Notes: a model not told the origin generated them from the sequence alone. A DNA stretch of 64,000 bases from CANKHA01 sp963731585 (GCA_963731585.1 CAVSWC010000003.1:1-64000), one strand, 5' to 3'. Counted from the first letter of the stretch, positions 18,459 to 30,198 are shown. Program-made: numbers and translations.

Positions 18459-19191
18459 TCAATCCAGAGGGTAACGGAACCCGACCCGGATCTCGTCCGC
18501 CGACATCTTCTTGAAGGCCAGCTGATTGTCAGAGGCCTTGACGCTGAGCACGTCGCCCATGTTGATGTGCCGATAGCCGACATCGATGTGGCTATTGCCG
18601 ATCTTGTAGCTGACGCCGGCCATATAGGCCCAAGCGAAATTCCAGCTGTAGGCGGAACCGGTATCGACGCCGGTCGAGCGCTCGGAGTTGACGTGGAAAT
18701 TGGCCGTCCGAAGGTGTGAGAAACCGAGACCCGCGCCGATATAGGGCGTGAGGCCGTACCAGGTGCCGAGATCGCCATAGACGTTCACCAGTGCGGTGCC
18801 GCTTTCGATGCTGGCGGTGTGGTCTTCGGGCCGGATGCGGCTGTCAGCGGAGAATTCTCGCTTTGCTGCCATAGTCGAACGTCAGATCGGCGCGGAACCA
18901 TTCCCATTGGTAACCGACGCCGAGGCCGAACATCCAGGTTTGGTCGAGATCGTGGTCGCGGACACCGGGAGGAGGATACAAATTGGTGGCGCCGTCCAAC
19001 CTGTTTAAGCGGTAGCCGATGTCGCCGCGCAGGTACCAGCGTGAGCTGAATTCATCGACCAGCAGCGGGGCGCTTTCCAAAAGCGGCGGCATCGAAGGAG
19101 AATAACGGCCTGCGTCGGCTGCGTTCGCGACGCTGCTGATCATGAGGGCGAGCACCCCGATCGGCGTTAGGATTTTCGTGATACTGCACAT
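18459..19191 (-). CDS. Outer-membrane beta-barrel protein, Omp25/31-like (one frameshift)
   Basis: Has a signal peptide ending VANAADA, then alternating-residue strands typical of an eight-stranded porin-family barrel: RWYLRGDIGYRLNRLDGATN, WMFGLGVGYQWEWFRADLTF, TPYIGAGLGFSHLRT, and NSHIDVGYRHINMGDVLS, ending in a basic/aromatic strand (EIRVGFRYPLD). The frame changes near 18855. About 243 residues. It is a paralogue of the protein encoded at 19623-20372 and has a CtrA-type box at nearly the same distance upstream. Such proteins are structural or adhesive outer-membrane components. Confidence 0.82.
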
Positions 19192-19274
19192 TGATAAGGT
19201 CCTTCGGTTACGCCACGGCTCGGCACCCGCGCCAAGCCGCTTTTTTCCAGCGCAAAAATCATCTCAGACAGGGG

Positions 19275-19290
19275 TTAAGACGAGATTAAC
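19275..19290 (-). promoter_or_regulatory. CtrA-type binding box, TTAA-N7-TTAA
   Basis: A perfect TTAA-N7-TTAAC lies at 19275-19290 (spacer GACGAGA), 84 bp upstream of the barrel gene starting at 19191. CtrA is the alphaproteobacterial cell-cycle regulator; the spacing equals its consensus. The site is palindromic enough to read on both strands. Confidence 0.55.
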
Positions 19291-19340
19291 CTTAATATTT
19301 CGTCGCCGACGCTCTGCCGGCGCAACGCCTTGCATGCTGA

Positions 19341-19470
19341 AGTGCTCCCCTCCCCGCGTAGCGTAGCGAAGCAGTGGGGAGGGGTCGGGGGGGGTGCTTT
19401 TCAAACAGAGCGCCCCGCCACCCCGGCGCTTTTCGCGCCGACCCTCCCCACCGCCGCGCGGGGGGAGGGT
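19341..19470. repeat. Palindromic repeat family B element
   Basis: Two GC-rich complementary blocks (around 19347-19392 and 19440-19470, both of the CTCCCC...GGGGAGGG type) lie in the 430-bp gap between the two barrel genes. No gene is seen in this gap apart from the CtrA-type box. Confidence 0.6.
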
Positions 19471-19622
19471 AAAGCCGGCACCAGGAAATCGAGAGCGTCC
19501 GCGCGCCGAAGGCCTTATGTGTTCAAACTGAAGGAAACGTCCCAGACAGGCGTTACAGGCGAGATCCGCCCAACGCCTTCCATGCTCAGCCCTTGGTCAG
19601 GACCGGCGCCGCGGCTGGAACA

Positions 19623-20372
19623 TCACAAGGTCCAGCGCAGACCGAGCTTGATATCGTGTGAGGTGATGTCTTTGAACGTCGTCGGATTGAAGACGTTGTT
19701 GATGCCGGTGGAAGTGATGACGTCTCCGGCAATGCCGTCGCCGAGATGGGTGTAGCGATAGGCAAGCTCGATCGCCAAGTTGCTGCTGGCCTGGTACGCC
19801 AGACCGGCGTGCAGCGCCCAGGCGAAATTCCACTTCGAATCGGTATCGCCGAAGGCAACACTGCCGCCCGCGCAGCTCGTGCAAATGTCAGTGAAGTCTG
19901 AGATCGTGACCTGGCTGGCGCCGATGCCGGCGCCGACAAAGGGGGTGACAAACCACCAGGTGCCGAAATCAATATAGGCGTTTGCCAGCAACAACCATTC
20001 CGACTTCTCCGCCCGATGTTTGTTCCTGACGATACCGCCGGGGCCGAAGTCGATGATGTCGCGACCGCTGAAGCTCGAATCCCCGCGATATTCCCCGGTG
20101 ACGTCCAAGCGCAGCCAATCGTTGAATTTGTAGCCGGCGCCGAGCCCGAACAGCACGGAGCTGTCGAATTCCGAGGTCACGATCTGCGCGAAAGGCGGAA
20201 GCAGCTTGTTTTCGAGCTTTCCAAGCTGCTGATTGGTAATGCCGATATCACCGCGCACATACCAGGCGCCGATCAGCAGTTGCGGCTGAGGAGCCGGCAT
20301 ATCGGCGGCATTGGCCGCAGTCGCAGCCAACAAAGCGGTTGCGACCATCACGCTGATACGGGCACGACGCAT
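19623..20372 (-). CDS. Outer-membrane beta-barrel protein, Omp25/31-like
   Basis: Intact, 249 residues. Signal peptide MRRARISVMVATALLAATAA with cleavage near ANAAD, followed by amphipathic strands: LLIGAWYVRGDIGITNQQLG, SVLFGLGAGYKFNDWLRLDV, WWFVTPFVGAGIGASQVTIS, NLAIELAYRYTHLGDG, and a final SHDIKLGLRWTL strand. The last residue is hydrophobic rather than Phe but the pattern fits a barrel. Paralogue of the protein at 18459-19191 on the same strand; the 430-bp gap and separate CtrA-type boxes suggest separate promoters. Confidence 0.88.
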   Translation of the reverse strand: MRRARISVMVATALLAATAANAADMPAPQPQLLIGAWYVRGDIGITNQQLGKLENKLLPPFAQIVTSEFDSSVLFGLGAGYKFNDWLRLDVTGEYRGDSSFSGRDIIDFGPGGIVRNKHRAEKSEWLLLANAYIDFGTWWFVTPFVGAGIGASQVTISDFTDICTSCAGGSVAFGDTDSKWNFAWALHAGLAYQASSNLAIELAYRYTHLGDGIAGDVITSTGINNVFNPTTFKDITSHDIKLGLRWTL

Positions 20373-20454
20373 GCTTTCCGTCCTTCTCTCAGCGGTCGGG
20401 AATCACGGGGTCCGTGAAACCTGACCTTAAAGAAGGAACGATCTCGGAAAACCG

Positions 20455-20470
20455 TTAACCAAGAGTTAAC
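20455..20470 (-). promoter_or_regulatory. CtrA-type binding box, TTAA-N7-TTAA
   Basis: A perfect TTAA-N7-TTAAC (spacer CCAAGAG) at 20455-20470, 83 bp upstream of the barrel gene starting at 20372. The distance matches the box of the paralogue (84 bp). Confidence 0.55.
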
Positions 20471-20596
20471 CACAGTTTTTAACGAAAAAATTTAACCCAG
20501 CTGACCCGCGGCTGCGCCGAGGGCCCAGGCTGCTGCGGACTTTCGGCGGTCGTGGGATTAAGCTAGGTTAACGATTGATCTAACGGGTGGGGTAGG

Positions 20597-21940
<1,344 letters not shown>

Positions 21941-22131
21941 GGTGTTCCTGTTCGAGCCTGCGGCTGCCGGGGCTTGCAGGCTCGGCTTATAGTATGGCGA
22001 TCCATCTTCAATTGGGTAAAAAACCGCCAGCAACCTTTATACTTAAAAAAGGCCGCTGCGGGCGAAGCCCACCGGGCCGATATTCCATGACTCGTTCAAC
22101 GGCTTAGTACCTCCGCGGTCAGCGACGATCG

Positions 22132-22337
22132 TTAGCTCTGTTCCTTGTCTTTTTTGCTTGGCGCCGGCTGGGTAACGTTGACCGGGTCGGACCCGGGAAG
22201 CTCTCTTCCAGACCCTGATCCAGCGCCTTTTCCTTGGCATCGCGCTGCTTTTCCGCGGGCGGCTTTTTCACATCGGCTTCGCCGCCGCGGGTCTTGGTCG
22301 CGTGGCTCTTACCGGAACCTCCGGATTGAGCTCCCAT
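22132..22337 (-). CDS. Small conserved hypothetical protein (one frameshift)
   Basis: About 68 residues, hydrophilic, rich in Lys, Gly and Glu. It begins MGAQSGGSGKSHATK, continues LDQGLEESFPGSDPVNVTQP after a frame change near 22190, and ends APSKKDKEQS. The E-x-SFP-x-SDPVNVTQPAPSK stretch is one I associate with small hypothetical proteins widespread in alphaproteobacteria. No function known. Confidence 0.65.
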
Positions 22338-22513
22338 GGGCTTCTCCTTTGCGTTTCATGAAGAACTCCGAAACAACGTTTTTAAACGGATGGAGTTCCG
22401 CGTAGCGCGCGATCAGCAAAAAGCCTGCCCCGGACTTGATCCGGGGTGGAACCGGTTTTGCGTGCGGATTACAATGCTACCAAGCTCCGTGGGGATTGCG
22501 TGAAGTGGGGCAA

Positions 22514-23659
22514 ATGACCTCCATCACCTGTATCGACGACTTGCGGCAGCTTGCCCGCCGCCGGGTGCCGCGCGCGTTTTTCGACTATGCCGACCGCGGC
22601 TCCTATTCCGAAGAAACGCTGCGCGCCAACCGCGAAGATCTGCTGGCGCTGAAATTGCGCCAGCGCGTGCTGGTGGATGTCTCGGAGCGCGATCTCAGCA
22701 CCAGCATTATCGGCGAGCCGGCTTCGCTCCCGTTATCGCTCGCGCCGATCGGCTTGTGCGGCATGCAGCATGGCGATGGAGAAATTCTTTCCGCGCGCGC
22801 AGCGCAGGCAGCCGGCATTCCTTTCACGCTCAGCACCATGTCGATCTGTTCGATCGAAGACGTGGCAGCGGCGGTCGACAAGCCGTTCTGGTTCCAGCTC
22901 TACGTGATGCGCGACCGCGGTTTCGTACGCGCTCTGATCGAGCGCGCTATCGCGGCGAAATGCAGCGCGCTGGTTCTCACCATCGATTTGCAGGTGCTCG
23001 GCCAGCGCCATGCCGATGTGAAGAACGGCATGACGGTGCCGCCTAAAATCCGGGTCAAGAACGTGCTCGATATCATGACCAAGCCCGGCTGGGCGCTCGG
23101 CGTGTTGCGCGGCAAGCGCAAGAATTTCGGCAATCTTGCCGGCCATGTGCGCGGCATGGAGAGCGTCAATTCGCTGGCGCATTGGATCGCGGGGCAATTC
23201 GATCCGGCGCTGAACTGGAAAGATGTGGATTGGATCCGCAGCATCTGGCCCGGCAAGCTGATCCTCAAAGGCGTGCTCGATGTGGAGGACGCAAAACTTG
23301 CGGCCAAATGCGGCGCTGCCGCGCTGGTGGTTTCCAACCACGGGGGACGGCAACTCGACGGCGCGCCGTCGACGATCTCCGCGTTGCCGAAAATCGTCGA
23401 TGCGGTCGGCTCCGAGATCGAAGTGATGTTCGACGGCGGCATTCGCTCCGGGCAGGACGTGTTGCGCGCATTGGCGCTGGGCGCCCGCTCCTGCATGATC
23501 GGGCGTGCGTATATTTATGGCCTGGGAGCCGGGGGCCAGGCCGGCGTCGCCAAGGCGATCGACATCATCCGTCAGGAGCTCGATGTCACCATGGCCTTGA
23601 CCGGCACGCGGCGGGTTGCCGACATCGGCAGGCACGTGGTGTCGGGCGTAGCGGGCTGA
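22514..23659 (+). CDS. FMN-dependent alpha-hydroxy-acid oxidase/dehydrogenase (LldD-like)
   Basis: Oxidises L-lactate or a related 2-hydroxy acid using FMN. Intact, 381 residues, matching LldD length. Motifs: DLRQLARRRVPRAFFDYADR at the N-terminus, PLSLAPIGLCGM, PFWFQLYVMRDR, the catalytic His and substrate Arg in VVSNHGGRQLDGAPST (about residue 275), and the FMN phosphate loop MFDGGIRSGQDVLRALALGA. The start at 22514 matches the family N-terminus; an upstream in-frame ATG at 22436 adds no domain. The DUF427 gene starts 2 bp after its stop, so the two are coupled. Substrate cannot be told from sequence. Confidence 0.9.
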   Translation: MTSITCIDDLRQLARRRVPRAFFDYADRGSYSEETLRANREDLLALKLRQRVLVDVSERDLSTSIIGEPASLPLSLAPIGLCGMQHGDGEILSARAAQAAGIPFTLSTMSICSIEDVAAAVDKPFWFQLYVMRDRGFVRALIERAIAAKCSALVLTIDLQVLGQRHADVKNGMTVPPKIRVKNVLDIMTKPGWALGVLRGKRKNFGNLAGHVRGMESVNSLAHWIAGQFDPALNWKDVDWIRSIWPGKLILKGVLDVEDAKLAAKCGAAALVVSNHGGRQLDGAPSTISALPKIVDAVGSEIEVMFDGGIRSGQDVLRALALGARSCMIGRAYIYGLGAGGQAGVAKAIDIIRQELDVTMALTGTRRVADIGRHVVSGVAG

Positions 23660-23661
23660 AT

Positions 23662-24039
23662 ATGCCGACTGCAATGAAACTACCCGGCCCGGATCATCCG
23701 ATCTCGATCGCGCCGCACCGCGGACGCGTGCGCGTCATCTTTAAAGGTCGCGTGGTGGCAGACAGCAACCGCGCGCTGGCGCTGTACGAAAAGTCCTATC
23801 CGCCGCGCTTCTATATTCCACGCGAGGACGCGCAGATGGCGCTGTTCGAGCGCACGCCGCACACCAGCCATTGTCCCTACAAAGGCGATGCGGCCTATTA
23901 CTCCATCCGCATCGGCGAGGCCGTCAGCGAGAACGCGATCTGGAGCTACGAGCACCCCTATCCCGCGGTCGCCGAGATCGCCGGCCATCTGGCGTTTTAT
24001 TCCGATCGCGTCGACGCGATCGAAGTCATGACGGCATAG
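23662..24039 (+). CDS. DUF427 domain protein
   Basis: 125 residues, intact. The DUF427 fold is recognised by VRVIFKGRVVADSNRALALY, PRFYIPREDAQMALFERT, the conserved SHCPYKGDAAYYSIR block and the IWSYEHPYPAVAEIAGHLAF stretch. The function of the family is unknown. It starts two bases after the hydroxy-acid oxidase stop, so it is translated from the same message. Confidence 0.88.
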   Translation: MPTAMKLPGPDHPISIAPHRGRVRVIFKGRVVADSNRALALYEKSYPPRFYIPREDAQMALFERTPHTSHCPYKGDAAYYSIRIGEAVSENAIWSYEHPYPAVAEIAGHLAFYSDRVDAIEVMTA

Positions 24040-24140
24040 CGGCAAGAATTCCCACCGCCCGCGCAGTCTAATTTTTCTTTGTGCGCTCAATCACAAAGCC
24101 CGCGGCAGCCGGGAACGGGCCGCAGCGGCGGCGGTGTCTT

Positions 24141-24185
24141 TTACCCTCCTCCCCGCGCAGCGGCGGGGAGGGGAGCACTTCAGCT
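24141..24185. repeat. Palindromic repeat family B, short element
   Basis: CTCCTCCCCGC followed by GCGGCGGGGAGGGGAG, an almost complete inverted repeat between the DUF427 gene and the convergent gene ending at 24191. It could serve as a transcript end for either gene. Confidence 0.5.
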
Positions 24186-24190
24186 TCTAT

Positions 24191-24794
24191 TTATTGCGGC
24201 ACGTAGCCGTCGCGGCCGACGTTGATCCGGGCGGTTTCAAACACGCCCTCGCCTTTCGGAGTCGCGGCGCTGATCGTAACCGCGGCGCCGGGCTTCAGGT
24301 CGGCCGCGCTGCCCGGCACGTTACGCTGGATGACGGCCTCCGGCGGAACGATGATCTTCTTCTCACCGTCCTTGTATTTCAGCATCAGCACCTGGCCGTC
24401 GACGCTGCTGACGGTGGTATCCACCGTGGCATTGGTCATGGTGCCTTTGCGACTCCGGACCCCAACCGGGACGGTGGCCCTCACCGGTGCCGCGCCGCGC
24501 TTCGTCAAAGATATTGATGCGGACGGCACGCTGGCTGCCGTCCGCCTGCGGCATGGCGCCGACGCCGACAAACTCACCCTGTTTAATACTATCGATGGTC
24601 ACTTTCTCGACCGCCAGGACCGTGCCTTTTTCGGTCAGGCTGACTTTTACGTCCTCGCCTTTGGCGGTTTTGAGCATGACCGTCGGCCCGTCGACGCTCA
24701 CGATGGTGCCCGAGAGGCGCTGGGCCTGCGCCAGGGCGAAAGACGGCAGCGCCAGCACAGCGAGGGCAGCCAAGCATGTTGCGGCAGATTTCAT
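24191..24794 (-). CDS. Exported hypothetical protein with repeated small beta domains (one frameshift)
   Basis: About 200 residues. Signal peptide MKSAATCLAALAVLALPSFA, cleavage near ALAQ. Two related halves follow: RLSGTIVSVDGPTVMLKTAK with VGVGAMPQADGSQRAVRINI, and TTVSSVDGQVLMLKYKDGEK with PGAAVTISAATPKGEG. This is the OB-like two-repeat pattern of a periplasmic family sometimes mis-named as a metal ABC permease. The frame changes near 24465. The start at 24794 has GGAGG upstream. No function can be assigned. Confidence 0.7.
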
Positions 24795-24880
24795 GGTGCA
24801 TCCTCCCAGGAGTTGATCACTTCCGCTTTTTGCGGTTTCACAGCCAGCAACACCGGCCTGCAACCATTATTCCATGCCGG

Positions 24881-25744
24881 CTACTTTTCCGCTACCGCGC
24901 CTGTTTGCAAATCCGCCTCCACCAGGGCGCGCAGCTCCGCCGTCACTTCCGGCCGCACCCCAAACCACAGCGAAAAGCCGCGCACCGCTTGGTGCAACAG
25001 CATTCCCAGCCCGTCCGCCGTGCGCAGTCCGCACGTGCGCTTGCCGCGGTCAACAGCGGCGTATCCAGCGGAACATAGACGAGGTCGGTCACGACCGCGC
25101 CCGGCGGCAGGTTCGATACCTCGATGTCGAGTTCGCGCTGGCCGGTCATGCCGAGAGAGGTCGCATTCGCCAGCAGCTGCGCGCCTGGCAATAGCCCATT
25201 GACGTCCTCCCAGCGCAGCGGATGCACGCGCTTTCCGAAGCGCGCGCGGAACGCCTCCGCCTTCTCGAAGGTGCGGTTGGCCACATAGACGCGCCCGGCG
25301 CCACGCTCGAGCAACGCAAAGACCACCGCGCGCGCGGCGCCGCCCGCGCCCAGCACGATCGCGTTCGCCAAACCGGCATCCCAGCCGGGCGTCGCGGCAT
25401 CGAGATTTTCAGTGAAGCCTTCCACGTCGGTATTGGTGGAACGCAGCAGGCCTGCCTTCCAGCCACAGGGTATTGGCCGCGCCGACCGCCTGCGCGCGGT
25501 CATCCGGCTGGGAAAGCTTGAGCGCGGCCTCCTTGTGCGGCAGCGTGACATTGGCCCCGACATAGCCGCGCTCGCCCCAGGAGGCGATAAATTCGGCGAA
25601 CTTCTCCGGCGGCACCGCCTCGCGCCGGTATTCAGCCGTCACGCCATGTTGCTTGATCCAGTAGTTATGGATCAGCGGCGAGCGCGAATGGCCGGCGGGC
25701 CAGCCGATGACGCAGGCGGCGCGATACCCCTCATTCATATCCAT
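24881..25744 (-). CDS. aroE: Shikimate dehydrogenase, frame broken
   Basis: Reduces 3-dehydroshikimate to shikimate with NADPH in the aromatic amino-acid pathway. N-terminal substrate domain: ACVIGWPAGHSRSPLIHNYW (conserved S-x-S-P) and GANVTLPHKEAALKLS with the catalytic Lys. NADP domain: NTDVEGFTENL, IVLGAGGAARAVVFALLERG and VANRTFEKAEAFRARFG. The C-terminus reads ADGLGMLLHQAVRGFSLWFG in a third frame. Frame changes near 25462 and 25040. The start ATG at 25744 is chosen from the family; a second ATG lies at 25738. Confidence 0.9.
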
Positions 25745-25837
25745 GCGCTGTTTCGGGATCCCTTCGTAATAGCTCGGGCCAAAATGAAACTTTCCCACGT
25801 TGTTGCCGTTGACGCAGAACCTTATGGGGGATTGAGC

Positions 25838-27054
25838 ATGGCCGAACAAGCTACCAAGCAAGCCACCACCTCGGTCGCCGCCCATGGCTCGATGCGGCTG
25901 CCGGCGGTGGACCTCGACAGCTACAATCTCGAACTCAAGGACGACGAGGGCTTTATCGGCGACCGCGCCAGCAAGGGCGCCTTTCGCAATTTCCTGGAAA
26001 ATTCGCGCAAAGCGATGCGCAAGAGTGGCAACGATCCCTTCGGCGACGAGCCAAGCGAGGACATCAGCAAGAAAAAGCTCGACGCTACCCTGAGCACAGG
26101 CGATCCGGAGGCCGCCGGCGTCCTGCAGGGCGCCATCGAGGATTTCGCCCAGGAGCTGGCGCTGATCACCCGCCGATTCCTCAAGACCAAGGGCTGGCGC
26201 GACACCGAGCGCATCGTGGTCGGCGGCGGCTTCCGCGCGAGCCGCGTGGGCGAAGTTGCGATTGGCCGCGCCACGGTGATCCTGAAAACCGAAGGTATCT
26301 CGCTCGACGTACTGCCGATCCGCAATGACCCGGACGAAGCCGGCCTGCTAGGCGCGCCGCAGCTCGCGCCGACCTGGATGTTTCAGGCGCATGACGCCGT
26401 TCTCGGGGTTGATATCGGCGGCACCAACATCCGGGCCGGCGTGGTCGCGCTCAATCTGAAGAAAGCGCCCGACCTGTCAAAGGCGGCGGTGTGGAAATTC
26501 GATCTCTGGCGGCATGGCGACGAGGAGAAGCTGAAGCGCGATGATGCGGTCGAAGGTCTGGTCGATATGCTCGAAGCGCTGATCAAGAGCGCAAAGAAGG
26601 AAGGCCTGCGGCTCGCGCCTTTCATCGGCATCGGATGTCCGGGCCGGATTGAGGAAGACGGCTCAATCGATCGCGGCGCGCAGAACCTTCCGGGCAACTG
26701 GGAAAGCAGCCGCTTCAACCTGCCCACAAGTTGCGCGAGGCCATCCCGAAGATCGGGCCCGATGAGACCGTCATCGTCATGCACAACGATGCGGTGGTGC
26801 AGGGCTTGAGCGAAGTGCCCTATATGAAAGACGTCGAGCGCTGGGGCGTGCTCACCATCGGCACCGGACTTGGCAACGCCCGTTTCACCAACCGCAAGCC
26901 GGCGAAGGTTGATCGGCAAGGAACGCCCGAGGCAGCGGTGGCCTTCCGTTCGTCATGGCCGCACATAGCCCGCGAAGACGGGCGTAAACGCCCTTATGTT
27001 GCGGCCATCTCGTTCAGCAATGCACTGCTTCTCTCATCGGGATGGCCGGAATAA
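25838..27054 (+). CDS. ROK-family (sugar kinase/regulator-type) protein with long N-terminus (one frameshift)
   Basis: The ROK signature is clear in the C-terminal half: VLGVDIGGTNIRAGVVALNL, FIGIGCPGRIEEDG and a LTIGTGLGNARF motif. The first ~190 residues (to LAPTWMFQAHDA) are not a usual ROK part; they include ERIVVGGGFRASRVGEVAIG. No zinc-binding C-x-C-x-x-x-x-C motif is evident, so glucokinase activity is doubtful. The start at 25838 has GGGGGATT upstream. The frame changes near 26730. The last ~33 residues are encoded by the dispersed repeat at 26952-27067, so the true C-terminus was probably altered by repeat insertion or lies elsewhere. Confidence 0.75.
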
Positions 27055-27067
27055 ATCCGGCCATGAC
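26952..27067. repeat. Dispersed repeat family A, copy 2
   Basis: About 116 bp and nearly identical to the copy at 10213-10328. It overlaps the 3' end of the ROK reading frame and supplies its stop codon at 27052-27054. Confidence 0.8.
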
Positions 27068-27102
27068 AACCGAGACGCCTCCATACGCTCGGACAATAAC
27101 CG

Positions 27103-29171
27103 CTACGCCGCGGCGGCCGCCTTTTTCGCCGCGATGATCTGATCGGCGGTACGGCCGGTCAGTTCCGCCATGTGATCGAATTTGAAGCCGAAGCTGCCGA
27201 CACCGGCGGTGGCGGACCGCACCTCGACGATCAGGTCGCCGACCTCCACCTCCGGCATCATCGCCCGCACCACGTCCCAGCCCGGCCAATCCTCGCGGGT
27301 ATCGAAGCCGAGGATTTGTCCGCGCCGTCCGGCCATGATGGCGTTGATCTTGGCGGTGGCTTCGCTCGGGACAGACAATCTCCACCAGATGGATCGGCTC
27401 CAGCAGCACCGGCTGGCATTGCGGCAGCGCCTCCGCCACCCCGATGCGGCCGGCCTGGCGGAACGCCATGTCGGATGAATCCACCGTGTGATACGAGCCG
27501 TCGATGAGCGTCACCGTGAGGTCGACCACCGGAAAGCCAAGCGGCCCGTGCTTGAGCGCGTCCAACACGCCTTCCTCCACCGAAGGAATGTAATTGCGCG
27601 GCACCACGCCGCCGGTGATCTTGTCCTCGAATTTGAATCCGGAACCACGCGGCTGCGGTTTGATGTCGAGCACCACGTCGCCGAACTGGCCGTGGCCGCC
27701 GGACTGCTTTTTATGCCGGCCGCGCTGCACCGCGCCTTTGCGGATGGTTTCGCGGTAGCCAACCGAGGGCGGGCGGGTCGCCACGCCGATGCCGAAGCGT
27801 TCGGTCAGACGCTCGCCCGCGACCCGCAGGTGCATCTCGCCCTGCCCCCACATCACCACTTCGTGGGTTTCCGGATTGTGGAACACCGTCAGCGACGGGT
27901 CCTCCTCCACCAGCTTGTTGAGCGCCTGGCCGAGCTTGACGTCGTCCTTGCGCTCCTTGGCGGCCGCAGCGATGGCGAGCACCGGCGGATGCGGATTGAT
28001 CCGGGCGATCTGCGCGGGGCTCTGCTTGCCAGACCCGAGGGTTTCGCCGGTCTTGGCATGATCGAGCTTGCCGAGCGCGACGGTCTCGCCCGCCGCAGCG
28101 GCGCCGCGCTTCTCCGATTGCTGACCGAACAGCTTGAACACGCCGGCCACGCGATCCGCGATATCGGAGGGCCCGACCAGCTGCGCGCCTTCGGCGATGG
28201 AACCGGCGAGCACGCGGGCGACCGACATTTTGCCGCCATGGGCGGTGTGCAGGGTCTTCATCACGAAGGCGGCCGCGTCGTTGCCCGCGGTCTTCAGCCC
28301 GAGCCGCTTGACGGTCGCCTCGACGCCCGGCGCCTCGTGCCGCAGCGCCTTCAGCAACCGCAGCACGCCGTTGGTGCGCGTGGCGGAGCCGAGCAGCACC
28401 GGACAGACCAGCCCTTCGCGCAGCTCCTTGGCAAGATCGTTGAACACCTTGTCGCGCGGCGGCGGGATGTCCTCGAGCAGTTGCTCCATCAGCTCGTCGT
28501 CGTGGTCGGCCAATGTCTCCAGCATGGAGAAGCGCGCGGTCTTTTCGCGCGAGAGCACGTCGCCATCGAGCGTGACGACTTCCGAAGGCGCGTGTTCCTT
28601 GTAGACGAAGGCGCGCTCCAGCGCGAGATCGACGAAGCCGTTGATGGTCTCGCCGGAGAAGGTCGGAAGCTGACGCAACAGCAGCTTGCAGCGCGAGGCG
28701 GGCTGCAGCAGCGGCAACACGTCGTGGATGGCTGCCGTGGCCTTGTCGAGCTTGTTGAGAAACAGGAAGTGCGGAATCTTCTGGTCTTCCAGCTCGCGTA
28801 GAATAATTTGCAGCTGCGGAATTTTCTTTTCGTCCATTTCGCAGACCACCACCGCGGCGTCGACGCGCGGGCAGCGCCGCGCGCATGTCGTGCGAAAATT
28901 CGATGGAGCCGGGGCAATCGATGAAAGTATAGCTGTCGCCCATGAAGCTGGTGGTGGCGGCGGACAGCTCCGCGCTCATGCCATGATCGCGCGCTTGCTT
29001 GCTGGCGTCGCCGACGGTCGTGCCGGCTTCCACCTTGCCCTGGCGCTGGATGGCGCCGGTGCGCGCGAGTATCGCTTCAAGCAGCGTCGTCTTGCCGCTC
29101 TGGAACGGGCCCACCAGCGCGATGCACCGGGGACCCTTGGGACTTGTGCCGTTGCCGTTCCCTGTGGCCAT
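27103..29171 (-). CDS. Elongation factor G-like GTPase (EF-G paralogue), frame broken
   Basis: About 680 residues with EF-G domain order. G1 is ALVGPFQSGKTTLLEAILAR rather than the AHIDAGKTT of true EF-G; G3 is DCPGSIEF, lacking the usual catalytic His (PGH); G4 is LFLNKLDKA. Domain II, III and IV segments follow (HLRVAGERLTERFGIGVATR, HGQFGDVVLDIKPQPRGSGF), and the domain V end is in another frame (GRRGQILGFDTREDWPGWDV). Frame changes near 28865 and 27375. The start at 29171 has GGGAGG upstream. It fits the EF-G2-like paralogues; whether it acts in translocation is unknown. Confidence 0.85.
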
Positions 29172-29322
29172 GAACGCCTCCCATGCTGCATGGCGCCGGC
29201 CGGAGGTTTCCGGTCAGACGCCGGAACAGCATCGTTTCAGGAGGCAAGGCCGATTGGCAAGTCCCACTTAGTCGAACGCGTTGCCGCAGGCCGGCCGCAG
29301 CGGGAGGCGGCCCCAGATCGAC

Positions 29323-30134
29323 CTAGTCCAGTCCGGCGATCCAGGCGGTGGCGGCGTTGACGACCTGCTGATCGAGTCCCCAGAAACCGTGCGGTGACTT
29401 GCCTTCGCATGGGCCGGATTCCGGCGGCGCACCGCCGGTGAACGATTTGCGCGACAGCATGAGATGCGTGCCCTGCTCCCACCATTTCCGTGAACGGAGG
29501 CACGGCCGACGGCGGCGTGACAATACATTCATCCTGGACATGCCACATCACCAAGGTCGGCAATGTGAGCAGCTGCGGCCGGTTGTTGGTCAGGCACCAC
29601 AGATTGATGATCTCGCTGCAATCGAGCGGGAGAAAGGCCGACGTATAGATCACCCCGTCCGGCCGGCGGCCATGGGTCATTTTGGCGACCGCGTTGGCGG
29701 CTCCGCCCGAGCCGCGGCTGGTGCCGATGACGACCACCGGCTCCGCCCCGTGTCTGGCGCAGATACTTGACCATGGCGCCGATGTCCTTGGCGTAGTTCA
29801 GCGAGACGCGGTAACCGGACACGACGTCGTCACTGCCGACTTTCATGTCGGGAGCGAGATCGGGAACCAATGTGTAGTAGCCTTTCGCCCGGTACTTCGC
29901 GCGCGTGCGCACGAGCTGATTGCCGGTAAGCTTCGTGATCTCGCCGCCCGCCGTGATATCGAGCCGTCCATTGCCGCCGGCGAGCAGAATGACACTGCCC
30001 ACCGCCGCCGTACTGGGCTTGAGCAGCACGACACGGATATTCTGGCCGCGGGAATTGATGTTGACGGTCGGGTCGGCCGCTGCCGCGGTGGACAGCGTCA
30101 ACAGCCCGCACAGGGCAAGCGCGAACATCCGCAT
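29323..30134 (-). CDS. Exported alpha/beta-hydrolase-like protein, frame broken
   Basis: Starts at 30134 behind AGGAGGG. Signal peptide MRMFALALCGLLTLSTAAAA. The mature part has VGSVILLAGGNGRLDIT (oxyanion region), a DIGAMVKYLRQ helix and, after a frame change near 29745, VVVIGTSRGSGGAANAVAKM, whose G-T-S-R-G corresponds to the nucleophile elbow G-x-S-x-G. A second frame change near 29485 leads to a C-terminus with GTHLMLSRKSFTGGAPPESG and PHGFWGLDQQVVNAATAWIA, where a His could complete the triad. About 270 residues. The substrate is unknown. Confidence 0.72.
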
Positions 30135-30198
30135 GTCGCCCTCCTGCATGAAGATGCGGGAAGGCTAGACCGGCCGGGCCTCGCTTACAACGGCTGCG

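Noticed and set aside
25838..27054. Calling the ROK protein a glucokinase
   Set aside because: The zinc-binding Cys motif of bacterial ROK kinases is not seen and the N-terminal ~190 residues are atypical.
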